A DNA stretch of 64,000 bases from Maniola hyperantus (Eukaryota > Arthropoda > Insecta > Lepidoptera > Nymphalidae): assembly GCF_902806685.2 (NCBI RefSeq), contig NC_048562.1, positions 5,842,249-5,906,248 of the forward strand. The letters are read 5' to 3'. The number at the start of each line of letters is the position of its first letter. Position 1 is the first letter of the stretch. Position numbers and translations under genes: made by a program. Positions 53,999-63,573 of the stretch are shown in pieces. The notes under the pieces were generated by a model. The model saw only the letters and a list, made by a program, of their open reading frames with translations. It did no database searches and was not told where the DNA came from.

Positions 53999-54060
53999 GG
54001 GTAAACGGCTTCATGAACAGACTGTCTTAGTAACATGGATAAACTAATTAATAAAATTAA

Positions 54061-54252
54061 CTAGATGATGCCCGCGACTTCGTTCGCATGGTTTTAGGTT
54101 TTTAAAATCCCGTGGGAAATCTTTGATTTTCCAGGACAAAAAGTAGTCTATGCCCCTCTACAGGTCTTAAACTATATTCATGCAAAAAATCACGTCGATC
54201 CGTTGCTCCGTTGCGACGTGATTGAAGGACAAACCAACAAACAAACACACTA
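54061..54252 (-). mobile_element. Helitron (H2 type)
   Basis: CTAG at 54061 after A, hairpin (cgacttcgttcgcatgg). The 5' end is degraded after 'aacaaacacac'. Confidence 0.78.
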
Positions 54253-54766
54253 TTTACCATACTTATAAATTCCTAAAACGTAACTAAACCTTTCAACAAG
54301 TCTATCTAGTTTTTACTTTCTTATATTGACAAATCACATAACAAATAAATGTTTGTTTGCTCTGTGAGCAGTTTGTGGAGCCGACTCCTGGCCTACAGCC
54401 AATGCCAAGGTTGTATAAAAGCTCCCTTTGACTAGATTTACATAAGTCTGTGGCCGCTGCTGGGACGGACGGACGTATGTACATAATTTATATATATATA
54501 TTAATCTGTATAGTTTAGTGGAAAAATTTCCGAAAATATTCTTTTCAATTTTCCAAAAAAATAATTTCCGGGATTTTTTTAAATTTTGTTTTCTGCTTAG
54601 GTACCTAGATATTAAAATTGCACGTCCTATTCTAATAGATATTTACCCAATTTTTTCTAATTTTTGGAACATAGCCATTATAAGGTAGGTATATAATTTT
54701 TAATTAATATTTTATACCCTACCCCGTAATTCTTGAACATGTCCGAATATTAGTTTGTAAATTGTT
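54253..54766. other. No gene seen
   Basis: AT-rich. A TA run (54490-54500) is the only notable feature. Confidence 0.4.
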
Positions 54767-55168
54767 TTTAGGGTTCCGTACCTCAAAAGGAAAAACGGAA
54801 CCCTTATAGGATCACTTTGTTGTCTGTATGTCCCGTTGATCTAGAATCATGAAATTTAGCAGGTAGGTAGGTCTTATAGCAGACGTTCGGGGAAAAATCT
54901 GAAAACCGTGAATTTGTGGTTACATCACACAAAAAAAAATTAAATTGTGGTCATGAACTAATAATTCCTATTTCAATTTTCGAAGTAAGATAACTATATC
55001 AAGTGGGGTATCATATTATGAAAGGTCTTCACCTGTGCATTCTAAAACAGATTTTTATTTATTTTCACGCATCATAGTTTTTGATTTATCGTGCAAAATG
55101 TCGAAAAAATACGACTGTAGTACGGAACCCTCGTTGCGCGAGCCTGACTCGCACTTGGCCGGTTTTTA
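54767..55168 (-). repeat. R-family repeat, full length
   Basis: Hairpin end 54770-54806 and CACTTGGCCGGTTTT end. Confidence 0.85.
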
Positions 55169-55770
55169 TTATTACAGTCTAGTACATACAACAATTATTT
55201 AATACAAAATTAAATTCTATGAGTGGAATGCAGTGCGCAATTTTACAAATTCATGATTTCATAATTCGTTATTTCATTCCAAAAATTGGATATTATCATA
55301 TGTGTAATTGGATATTATCATATGAGTGTATATTATCATAAAATAATTAATTAGTTGTAATTTTATAAAATAAGTTTGAATAATATACCCTACATCGTTT
55401 GTCATTGTACAAATTACCTTTAGGTGTAGATATAATATTATTATTAATATTTGCATGCGGAAGTATCAGTAAATATGCGGGGACTATTTAGATTATAAGT
55501 AATATATTAAGACCTTTGTAAACTACCCATATTTAGCAAATAAAATTATTTCATTTCATTTCATTTCATTTAAAGGTATTGTTGTAGATTGGTGGATTCG
55601 GATTAAAAGCTATCTTGTGTTCAATACAATATATTGAAATTAAGTATTTTATTAATTAGGTAGGGTACGGCTTTCTATCCTATTTGGGAGGTCCGCGTTT
55701 TGAAGTAATTAAATATCACTTGCTTTAACGGTAACTCTCACTAAACCAGAACAAAGACAATTAAGAAATC
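55169..55770. other. AT-rich, minor repeats
   Basis: Two copies of ttggatattatcatatg (55286 and 55308), ATTTC repeats (55550-55570) and a SINE A scrap (55706-55732). Confidence 0.4.
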
Positions 55771-55774
55771 ATAA

Positions 55775-56230
55775 AATCAAAGTCAAATAATTTATTCAAA
55801 ATCAGTACCTACTACCTACCCTTATTATAAATGCGAAAGTGTGTTTGTTTGTTGGTTTGTCCTTCAATCACGTCGCAACGGATTGACGTGATTTTTTGCA
55901 TAGGTATCGATAAAGACCTGGAGAGTGACATAGGCTACTTTTTATCCCGGAAAATCAAAGAGTTCCCGCGGGACTTTAAAAAAACCTAATTCCGCGCGTA
56001 GGAAGTCGCGCATCAGCAAGTAGTTAATAAATTGCACTTTTTGATGATCGGTTGTTGTATTTGTAAGATATAGTGATAATAATCATAACTTCAACTTAAA
56101 ACTAAAGCTGCGAGGGTTCCAAACGCGCCCAGGTCTGAGAAGAGCCCACAAAAAATTCAGCCGGGTATTCTTTTTATCATCTCACCAATTTACAAAATCA
56201 CTTAAACTTATTAGAATGAACACAAAGCTA
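55775..56230 (-). mobile_element. LINE J1 3' end carrying a Helitron, second copy
   Basis: Same arrangement as 45044-45560: tail units, 30 bp of 3' UTR, Helitron, then the 'gctgcgagggttcc' block. It is truncated before the C-terminal codons. Confidence 0.76.
55802..56020 (+). mobile_element. Helitron (H2) in the J1 tail, second copy
   Basis: TCAGTACC start after A at the same J1 position as at 45077. The end is mutated to CAAG. Confidence 0.8.
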
Positions 56231-56234
56231 AATT

Positions 56235-56310
56235 CCCCAACCTGCCGGGAATCAAACCTGGGACCTCCCACTTATACGACCACCTGCATTTATCACTGCG
56301 CCAGGACGAC
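56235..56310 (-). mobile_element. SINE family C head
   Basis: Antisense tRNA-like head only (B box complement GGAATCAAACC, head ...cactgcgccagga). Confidence 0.65.
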
Positions 56311-56376
56311 TATAGATTTGAATTTCTATCTATATTTTCTTGGGTTATTATTTTAAACATAATATTTCACGAATAT

Positions 56377-56936
56377 AAAAGGAACCCTCATAGGATCACT
56401 TCGTTGTCTGTCTGTCTGTTTGTCCATCTGTCGTGTCTGTCAAGAAACCTACAGGGTACTTCCCGTAGACCTAGAATCATGAAATTTGGCAGGAAGGTAG
56501 GTTTTATAGCACATAAGTAAAGGAATAGATCCGAAAACCGTATATTTGTAATTACATCACAAATTATTAAAATGTGTTCATCATCATCATCATGATCAAC
56601 CCATCACCGGCTCACTACAGAGCACGGGTCTCCTCTCAGAGTGAGAAGGGTTTTGGCCATAGTCTATCACGCTGGCCATGTGCGGATTGGTAGACAAAAA
56701 AATGTGTTCATGAACAAATAATTATTTATTTCAAAGTAAGATAACAAATCTACCTATATCAAGTGGGTTATTAATTATCATATCAAAAAATACCTGAATA
56801 TTCTAAAACAGTTTTTTATTGATTTTCATGCATTTTAGTTTTTTGGTTTTTGATTTATCGTGCAAAATGTCGCAAAAAAATCCCGAGTGCGGATCCTTCG
56901 GTGCGCGAGTCTGACTCGCACTTGGCCGGTTTTTTT
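56377..56936 (-). repeat. R-family repeat split by a SINE tail
   Basis: Hairpin strand partly lost, CTGT tract at 56405, CACTTGGCCGGTTTT end. Interrupted at 56581-56698. Confidence 0.78.
56581..56698 (-). mobile_element. SINE A 3' part with target duplication
   Basis: A 12-bp direct repeat AAAATGTGTTCA (56569-56580 and 56699-56710) flanks the insertion, and the (ATC)n tail is at its left edge. It is 5'-truncated, as in LINE-driven insertion. Confidence 0.85.
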
Positions 56937-57266
56937 TGTGTTTATAAGAGTTAGAAATAGCCGTTAATTATGTATGAACAGTTATGTTATTTGTCGTGAT
57001 TGTGACAGTGGAGGGAACTTGTTTTGGTAGCAACTGCCCAGTGGCCATGTCAACGGCATTCGTCTAACGGTCGAACTCTGATGCAATGTACCTACATACA
57101 TACATAATGTATTAATGACACTAGTTGATAGGCCTCGACTCCGCTCGCCTGGCTCTATACAAGAACCTTCTCAGAAATCTGAATTAAAAAAAAAAATCTT
57201 GTATCTAAATAAAAAATAAATCAAAAAAATCATCGTAGGTATCTCATTCAAAGTCAAAGGTACATT
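56937..57266. other. Unclassified, with one direct repeat
   Basis: 57040-57110 (ttcgtctaacggtc, gatgcaatgtacctac) recurs at 58210-58280. Confidence 0.45.
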
Positions 57267-57447
57267 TTTAGGGTTCCGTAGCCGAATGTCAAAAAACGGA
57301 ACCCTTATAGATTCGTCATGTCTGTCTGTCCGTCCATATTTCACAGTCAATTTTGCCGAAACTATAAGAGCTATACTGTTGAAACTTGGTAAGTAGATGT
57401 ATTCTATGAACCGCATTAAGATTTTTGATTCGCACTTAGCCGGTTTG
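57267..57447 (-). repeat. R-family deletion derivative
   Basis: Hairpin end and CGCACTTAGCCGGTTT end enclose a shortened middle. Confidence 0.7.
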
Positions 57448-57468
57448 TTCAAAACCTAAGTATAATAC

Positions 57469-57595
57469 GTGACAGGTCGAGATGGCAATCGAAGTGGGGA
57501 CTCCCTGCATATCTGCACAGCCCCCGCGCTAACCTGGTGCGGGCGAGGGCGGGTGACGACGTGTCATACCCCGATTGCCATCTCGACCTATCGCG
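57469..57595. mobile_element. MITE family G
   Basis: GACAGGTCGAGATGGCAATCG and its inverted copy bound about 125 bp. Confidence 0.75.
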
Positions 57596-57773
57596 AGAGA
57601 GTTGAATAGAGGGTTAAAGTTGAGTCTGTCATTTTTCAAGTGACCTACCTATGAAAATTTGTACTTGGGTTATCGGTCAAAAGGAACGAAGTACTTAACT
57701 ACATGTTTCACAATTTTTCGAAAATTCTACTCGAGCGAATCTGGGGCGGATCAACTTGTATTTATAAAAAAAA

Positions 57774-58203
57774 AAACCGGCCAAGTGCGAGTCAGATTCA
57801 CACACCGAGGGTTCCGTACCTACACGGGTATTTTTTCGACATTTTGCACTATAAATCAAAAACATGCATAAAAATAAAAATAAATCTGTTTTGGGATGTA
57901 AAGCCCTTTCATATGATACCCCAATTGGTATAGTTATCTTACTTTGAAAATTGAATAACTAATCATTTGTTCATGAAAACATTTTAATATTTTTTCTGTG
58001 ATGTAACCAAAAATTCACGGTTTTCGGATTTATTCCTTTACTTGTGCTACAAGACCTACCTACCTACCAAATTCATGATTCTAGATCAACGGGAAGTACC
58101 CTATAGGTTTTCTCGATAGACACGACAGACAGACGGACAGACAGGCAGACACATAGACAACAAAGTGATCCTATGAGGGTTCGTTTTTTTCTTTTGAGGT
58201 ATT
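57774..58203 (+). repeat. R-family repeat, near full length
   Basis: ACCGGCCAAGTGCGAGTCAG start. The hairpin end is decayed (gggttcgtttttttcttttg). Confidence 0.8.
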
Positions 58204-58770
58204 GAGAGTCTCGTTGACCACCCATCGTTCATCTAACGGTCTAACACGAATGCAATGTATCTAATTACCTACATACATAACTATATGATATAGGGGGCGG
58301 AGTTAACGGTAAATATAGTAATAAATCAATGTGGCGTTAATTAGGTACATGTTCGAAACAAAAACAGTTTTAATTGAACGTAAAAATTGTAGTAGGACAC
58401 TCGGAATTCATTAGTTTAATTGGACTCTCTCTCAGTAACTTTTGAGAAGTATAATTCTGTGTATTTTTCTGTCAAAACATAAATGAATGAATAAATAATT
58501 ATTAATATTCAAAGATAATATACTTACTTTATTAATTTGGACGGCGTATATTTTTTGTAAATATAAATTTTTTAGTGATAAGTTTTTCTGTATGTATATA
58601 CTATATACAGTTTTTTTTTGTCGTTTTAATGTATGTTTGCAAAATAAATGATAAGATATCTTTATTAATTAATATCTTAATCTGTAAGTACCTACCTTAA
58701 TACCTATAATAAGTATCTACATAAAATGCCTACTTCATAATATATGTATGCACACGCTGATTTAGTTATT
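58204..58770. other. AT-rich, no gene seen
   Basis: Only the short direct repeat shared with 57040 is recognised. Confidence 0.4.
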
Positions 58771-59262
58771 TTTCCGTACCTCAAAAGGAAAAACGGAACC
58801 CTTATAGGATCACTTTGTTGCCTGTCTGTCAAGAAACCTACAGGGTACTTCCCGGTGACCTAGAACCATGAAATTTAGCAGGTAGGTAGGTCTTATAACA
58901 GACATAAGGAGAAAAGTTTGTGGTTACATTACACAAAAAAATTAAATTGTGGTCATGAACTAATCCATAACAATATTATAAATACGAAAGTGTGTCTGTC
59001 TGTCTGTCTGTCTGTCTGCTAGCTTTTCACGGCCCAACCGTTCAACCGAATTTGATGAAATTTGGTACAGAGTTAGCTTATATCGCGGGGAAGGACATAG
59101 GCTACTTTTTATCCCGGAGAATCAAAGAGTTCCCACGGAATTAAAAAAAACCGAATTCCACGCGAACGAAGCCACGGGCATCAGCTAGTAATAAATAAGT
59201 GTTTTCAATGTTCAAAGTAAGATAACTACTTATATCAAGTGGTGTATCATATGTATGAAAGG
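58771..59262 (-). repeat. R-family repeat split by a Helitron
   Basis: Hairpin end at 58771-58808. The body resumes at 59189 with 'tcaaagtaagataac' and 'atcaagtggtgtatc'. Confidence 0.8.
58964..59188 (+). mobile_element. Helitron (H1) between A and T in an R repeat
   Basis: TCCATAACAATATTATAAAT start after A58963 and CTAG before T59189. Long CTGT tract near 58995. Confidence 0.86.
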
Positions 59263-59360
59263 GCCTGATGTGAAGTGATTACCACCGCCCCTAAACATAC
59301 TTTGCAGCACCAGAGTTGCTGATCTTTCAGGAATTTGTCGGTCCGCCCCTTGAGTAAACC
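59263..59360 (-). mobile_element. Retroposon S, fragment
   Basis: 'gtgattaccaccgcccc', 'ttgcagcaccagag' and 'aggaatttgtcggtccgcc' match the copies at 51643 and 62878. Confidence 0.65.
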
Positions 59361-59463
59361 CCATGATAAAAAGTGAAACGAATCAACTAACGCGGCGATG
59401 AAACACTTCTTTCGCTGACAGTCGTCGAATTTCTTAATTATTTTTATTATACTTTTGTTACAG

Positions 59464-59476
59464 ATATTAGGAAACC
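59464..59476 (+). promoter_or_regulatory. 5' UTR part of exon 1 after an acceptor
   Basis: A pyrimidine-rich acceptor (...ttttgttacag) ends at 59463. The 13-nt leader ends in AAACC before ATG. The promoter exon is upstream and was not located. Confidence 0.6.
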
Positions 59477-62400
59477 ATGATGGCGTTAGTGAATTTCAGC
59501 ACGTTACTGTACCTGTTCACAATATCACAATACTGTGTAGCTGATGTCATTAGAAGTAAGTACTTTCTTCTTGAAATAAACGTTTTTAGGGTTCCGTATC
59601 AGAAGGGTGCCAACGGAACTCTATTACTAAGCCTCCGTTGTCCATCCTTCCATCCGTCTGTCTGTCAGCGGGCTGTATCTCGTGAACCGTAATAGGGTAG
59701 GGGTAAATAGAGAGTTGTAATTTTCATGTGTATTTTCTATTTCGTGGCAGCCATTTTGATTTTTCGTTTCCAGCGCCAAGGCAGCAAGGTCCAGCCAGCA
59801 TATTCACGACAGGCAACGGCGAGCAATGTCTGGGCAATGACAGGTCCACGGGTGGAGTGTGTCTGTCCAGGAACCAGTGTAACACTCAAGGAGGGAAAGC
59901 ACTCGGTTTCTGTGGAGTTTTTGCTACTTGCTGTTCTTGTAAGTTTTACAAAATTTTATTTTTCACCCGAGTGAATTTAGGTTTTTAAAATCCCGTGGAA
60001 CTTTTGATTTTCCAGGACAAAAAGTAGCCTATCCGTGGTAGCCCGTCCCCGAGATGCAAGATATCTCAGTACTAATTTCGTAAAAACAATTAAACGCATG
60101 ATTTTTTAAAAATCCCGTGGCATCACCGTGATTTAAGACCACAGGGAAGAGGAGTTGTTTCCTCGACTTCAACGATAGTCTTTACTTGGTTTACTTTAAT
60201 TCCAATATCAATTTATTTATAACCGACAGTTTCTAAATTCCATCAGTTTAGGTGATCAGGTCCCCTGCAGCATCAGGATTGAGGAGCTGAAATCCAATTT
60301 TTTTTTATGGAAGTATGTTTCAAAGTTTTTCTATCGATTAAAAAGGAAACTACGCAAATTGGTTCTGTAATCTCGGAGATTTTGGTGTTTATAGGTAGAA
60401 AAAGGGTTGTAGGCTGCGAAGTAAATTAAAAAATAATTAAAAAGTTTAGATATAATCTTGTACGACGCGACGGCACGGAACCCTTCGTGTGTGAGTCCGA
60501 CTCGCACTTAACCGTTTTTAACACTCACCACCGCGCTGGGCAGGCCTTAAAAATTATTTTCTATTATGTAAAATGGTCCACAGTAAACGCCTGCGACATA
60601 AGAACCAATACAAAAGTGGCAGTCTTCATCAACCCGCCTCTCGACAAGGAGTCCTCAGGTCTGGAGTGCTCGTACAACATCGAGATCGCTAACAACAACG
60701 TGTGTCAAATGAGGATTGACTTTGAAACCTTTAACCTCGCACCTCCTACCACGGTGAGCTTCTTCGTCTTTTGACTTGGGGTCCAGTATATACAGTTTAC
60801 CCGTCTGTTATAAGTTAGACTGCTGGTACAGTTCCTTGCCGGATCTTTAATATATTTGCATGCCATCTTGGCGTGGTACAGCTAGATTATTATTAGGTAT
60901 CAACACCTGTATGTGTACCAGCAAATAAATTCAATTGAAATTGAATTGAAATCACTTCAGCCGGCTGTTTTTTAACAAAGTAGGCATACGCTTGATTGCA
61001 AACACATCAAATAGTAGATGAAGATGCAGCCTAAGGTGGAACGCACCTGCCTAGGAGGTGCCTATTAACTCCTCTTCTTTTGAAGGTACCAATATTGAAA
61101 TGAGCGGGGATAGCGGAAGTTGGAAGGGTTATATGCTAGATTGCGTATTAGAAACGACAAAGTGAATTACTTCGTACGAGTCCGTCCAAAAAGTTGTCGT
61201 GAAGTGCAAGCCTGTTTAAACTATTAAAAGACATTAAAGGATATATTTCTACCTGTCGTCTTCGCAGGTGGAACCAGTTGAAAACGTGACTAAGAGGCCA
61301 GGCTACATGTGCAAGAACGATATCTTCCGCGTCACAAATCTGCATGGGAACTCCGAGTCCCTGCCATCACTATGTGGAGATAACAGCGGCCAACACTGTA
61401 AGATTTTGCTTTTTGATGTAAAATTTCTTTAGGCGCAACTAGACCATAATTAATCTTCTTGAAATCTTAGTATTTAAACGTATCTATGCTTTAATTGTTT
61501 ATCATGAAGTCAATAGTGGAACTATTGCAAATGTTGCATTAATTGCACCAAATGTTAACAACAGCACCATAGCTTTATTCATCTGCAATTTTATGGACCT
61601 TTTAAAGGGGATTGCAATGGAACTGAAAGTGATTGGTTTATTCCAGTATACGTACGCGTGAACGCCAGTATTAACGATCGATCTGTGCGCCTGGACTTCA
61701 AGCTGGCTGATCGAATTTCGCAGCCAAACCTACCGCAGGCCACCTGGAAGATCAAAGTCACACAGCTTGAGTGCTTCAACACGCTGGGGTAAGCATTTCA
61801 ACCTTTTTTTATCCGACTAAGTTAACCCTTGATTGTAATCTCTTCTGGTTGACTACGTGATTACCCAGTCTAAGATCTGCAATCTGAAGATGAGCAATCT
61901 GGTAGTAGTAATTCGCAATGACCCACTAATGGGAAAGAGTTTAAATAAATTTATTAAATATCACCCGATAGACGTCCACTGCTGGGCATGGGTCTCTTGC
62001 AGAGATTTCCAGACGCCATACACTTTCACCAGTTGAGTCCAGCAGCTCCCTGCAACTGGCTTGATGTCTTCCATCCACCTAATCGGGGTCTTCCAGCGCT
62101 GCGCGTTCCTGTGCGAGGTCGCCATTCCAGTACCTTGGCACCCCAGCGTCTATCAGTTATTACATATTGATGGTTTACTCTTTACAGCAAATACCGGGAC
62201 GGTATCCTGGATGCCATCACCGCGGCTCTTCCCGCTACGCCATTCACCACCACGGCTGACAGAGATGAATACTTAATAGGTAAGTCTTTTTAAGACGCAA
62301 GAGGTAAGTGTTTTCAAAGGTGTGTGAAGTCTACCAATCCGCAGATGGCCAGCGTGGTCGACTATGGCCAAAACCCTTCTCACTCTGAGAGGAGACCCGT

Positions 62401-63186
62401 GCTCTTTAGTGAGCCGGCGATGGGTTGATCATGATGATGATGATGAAGTCTTTTTAGGGTTCCGTACCTCAAAAGTAAAAACGCAACCCTTATAGGATCA
62501 CTTTGTTGCCTGTCTGTCTGTCTGTCAATAAACCTATAGGATACTTCCCGTTGACCTAGAATCATGAAATTTGGCAGGAAGGTAGGTCTTATAGCAGACA
62601 TGAGGGGAAAAATCTGAAAACCGTAAATTTGTGTTTATATCATAAGAAAAAAATTAAAATGTGTTCATTAAAAAATATTGCTATTTTCAACTTTCAAAGT
62701 AAGATTACTATACCAAGTGTGGTATCATAATAAAGGGCCTTATTTGTATATTCTAAAACAGATTTTTATTTATTTTAGGCATAATTGCTTTTGATTTACC
62801 GTGCAAAATGTCGATAAAATGCGATTGTAATACGGAACCCTCAGTGCGCGAGTCTGACTCGCACTTGGCCGGTTTTTTTAAATAGCGAGCAAACAAGCAG
62901 GGTCACCTGATGTTAAATGATTACCGCCGCCCATGAACATATTTTGCAGCACCAGAGGAACCACCAATGCGTTGCCGGACTTCTAGGAATTTGTTGGTCC
63001 GCCCTTTGAACAACCCTTTGTCAATAAACTTTTACTATCCACAGCACCCCCCGGTTGTCTACAATACTACCCCGATCGCTCGGGTTTCTTCGAGTCATTC
63101 AACTACAACCGCGGCTCGGGGCCTTACATTGCCAACTTGCAGTATGCTACCTGCTTCAAAAGGTCATCCGACGTGTGTGGTATCAA
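59477..63186 (+). CDS. Secreted clip-like/CUB-like protein, C-terminus missing
   Basis: Seven coding exons with GT...AG junctions and consistent phases: 59477-59555, 59774-59938, 60584-60753, 61268-61397, 61647-61788, 62188-62279, 63045-63186 (306 codons plus 2 nt). A further 3' exon must lie beyond the window. An acceptor at 59461-59463 shows an upstream non-coding exon. Exon 1 gives a signal peptide (MMALVNFSTLLYLF). Exon 2 encodes a clip-like six-cysteine module (EQCLGN, GVCLSRNQC, GFCGVFATCC). Exons 3-5 form a CUB-like region (AVFINPP, CQMRIDFETFNLAPP, SLCGDNSGQHLYVRV). Exons 6-7 carry DEYLIAPPGCLQYYP and GPYIANLQYATCF, hallmarks of an uncharacterised insect extracellular family. No protease triad is visible, so it is probably a non-enzymatic binding protein of haemolymph or cuticle (inference). 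ATGATGG at 59477 gives two adjacent starts; the first fits AACCATG. Confidence 0.85.
59586..59720 (-). repeat. R-family variant in intron 1
   Basis: AGGGTTCCGT...CGGAACTCT hairpin and 'ctcgtgaaccgtaatagg'. It fills most of the 218-bp intron. Confidence 0.65.
59965..60095 (-). mobile_element. Helitron remnant in intron 2
   Basis: 'ttttaaaatcccgtgg', 'gacaaaaagtagcctat' and 'cgagatgcaagatatct' match H1/H2 bodies. Ends lost. A repeat T motif follows at 60262-60285. Confidence 0.6.
60455..60520 (-). repeat. R-family end just before exon 3
   Basis: 'cacggaacccttcg' to 'ctcgcacttaaccgttttt', ending 63 bp upstream of exon 3. It may supply part of the branch region. Confidence 0.6.
61961..62160 (-). 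mobile_element. RTE-like LINE fragment in intron 5
   Basis: Antisense coding (minus strand: VLEWRPRTGTR-like and a WM.DIKPVAGS-like stretch) with 'gacgtccactgctgggc'. It is a different subfamily from that at 52916 and ends 27 bp before exon 6. Confidence 0.7.
62295..62447 (+). mobile_element. SINE A 3' part in intron 6
   Basis: 'tttcaaaggtgtgtgaag' to an (ATG)n tail at 62430-62446. Confidence 0.75.
62455..62877 (-). repeat. R-family repeat in intron 6, full length
   Basis: Hairpin end 62457-62492 and CACTTGGCCGGTTTTTTT end. It directly follows the SINE and precedes retroposon S. Confidence 0.83.
62878..63020 (-). mobile_element. Retroposon S in intron 6
   Basis: 'tagcgagcaaacaagcagg', 'gcagcaccagaggaacc' and 'gcgttgccggacttctagg'. 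It ends 24 bp before exon 7. Confidence 0.7.
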
Positions 63187-63193
63187 GTAAGTT
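63178..63193 (+). promoter_or_regulatory. Exon 7 splice donor, original copy
   Basis: TGGTATCAA|GTAAGTT. The same 16 bp recurs at 63320-63335 after an RTE insertion, so two equal donors exist 142 bp apart. Confidence 0.75.
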
Positions 63194-63320
63194 CATCATC
63201 ATCATCAGCCTGTGGACGTCCACTGTTGCCTTCCCTAAAGAGCGCCACCACACTCGGTCCTCAGCCTTCCTCATCCAGCCACTTCCCGCCAGCCTCTTTA
63301 TATCGTCGGTCCATCGTGCT
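63194..63320 (-). mobile_element. RTE fragment that duplicated the splice donor
   Basis: Its (ATC)n tail abuts the first donor and its 5'-truncated end abuts the second. The 13-16 bp target duplication spans the exon-intron border. Sequence 'cctcagccttcctcatcc' matches the RTE family at 22007 and 52916. Confidence 0.85.
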
Positions 63321-63335
63321 GGTATCAAGTAAGTT
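63320..63335 (+). promoter_or_regulatory. Exon 7 splice donor, duplicated copy
   Basis: Identical to 63178-63193. Using it would add 142 nt of RTE sequence to exon 7 and shift the frame. Confidence 0.7.
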
Positions 63336-63357
63336 ATGTCAAGTCTATTATAACTTA

Positions 63358-63573
63358 CTAGCTGATGCCCGCGACTTCGTCCACGTTGAATTAGGTTTTT
63401 AAAATTCCCGTGGGAACTCTTTGATTGTCCGGGATAAAATACTTTTTATCGCGGAAAATCAAAGAGTTCATGAGTGACATATACCCATGCAAAAATTACA
63501 TCAATCCGTTGCACGTGATTGAAGGACAAACCAACAAACAAACACACTTTCGCATTTATAATAAGGGTACTGA
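63358..63573 (-). mobile_element. Helitron (H2 type), full length
   Basis: CTAG at 63358 after A, ...gtactga|t at 63573. It contains a small inverted duplication (gggataaaatac...tttatcgcgg). Confidence 0.83.

Noticed and set aside
59726..59974. Alternative frame over exon 2 of the CUB gene
   Set aside because: The competing frame gives an ordered clip-like cysteine pattern and matches the phases of the neighbouring exons.
63055..63402. 115-codon frame over exon 7 of the CUB gene
   Set aside because: It is a shadow of exon 7 in another phase and reads into the RTE insertion and Helitron.
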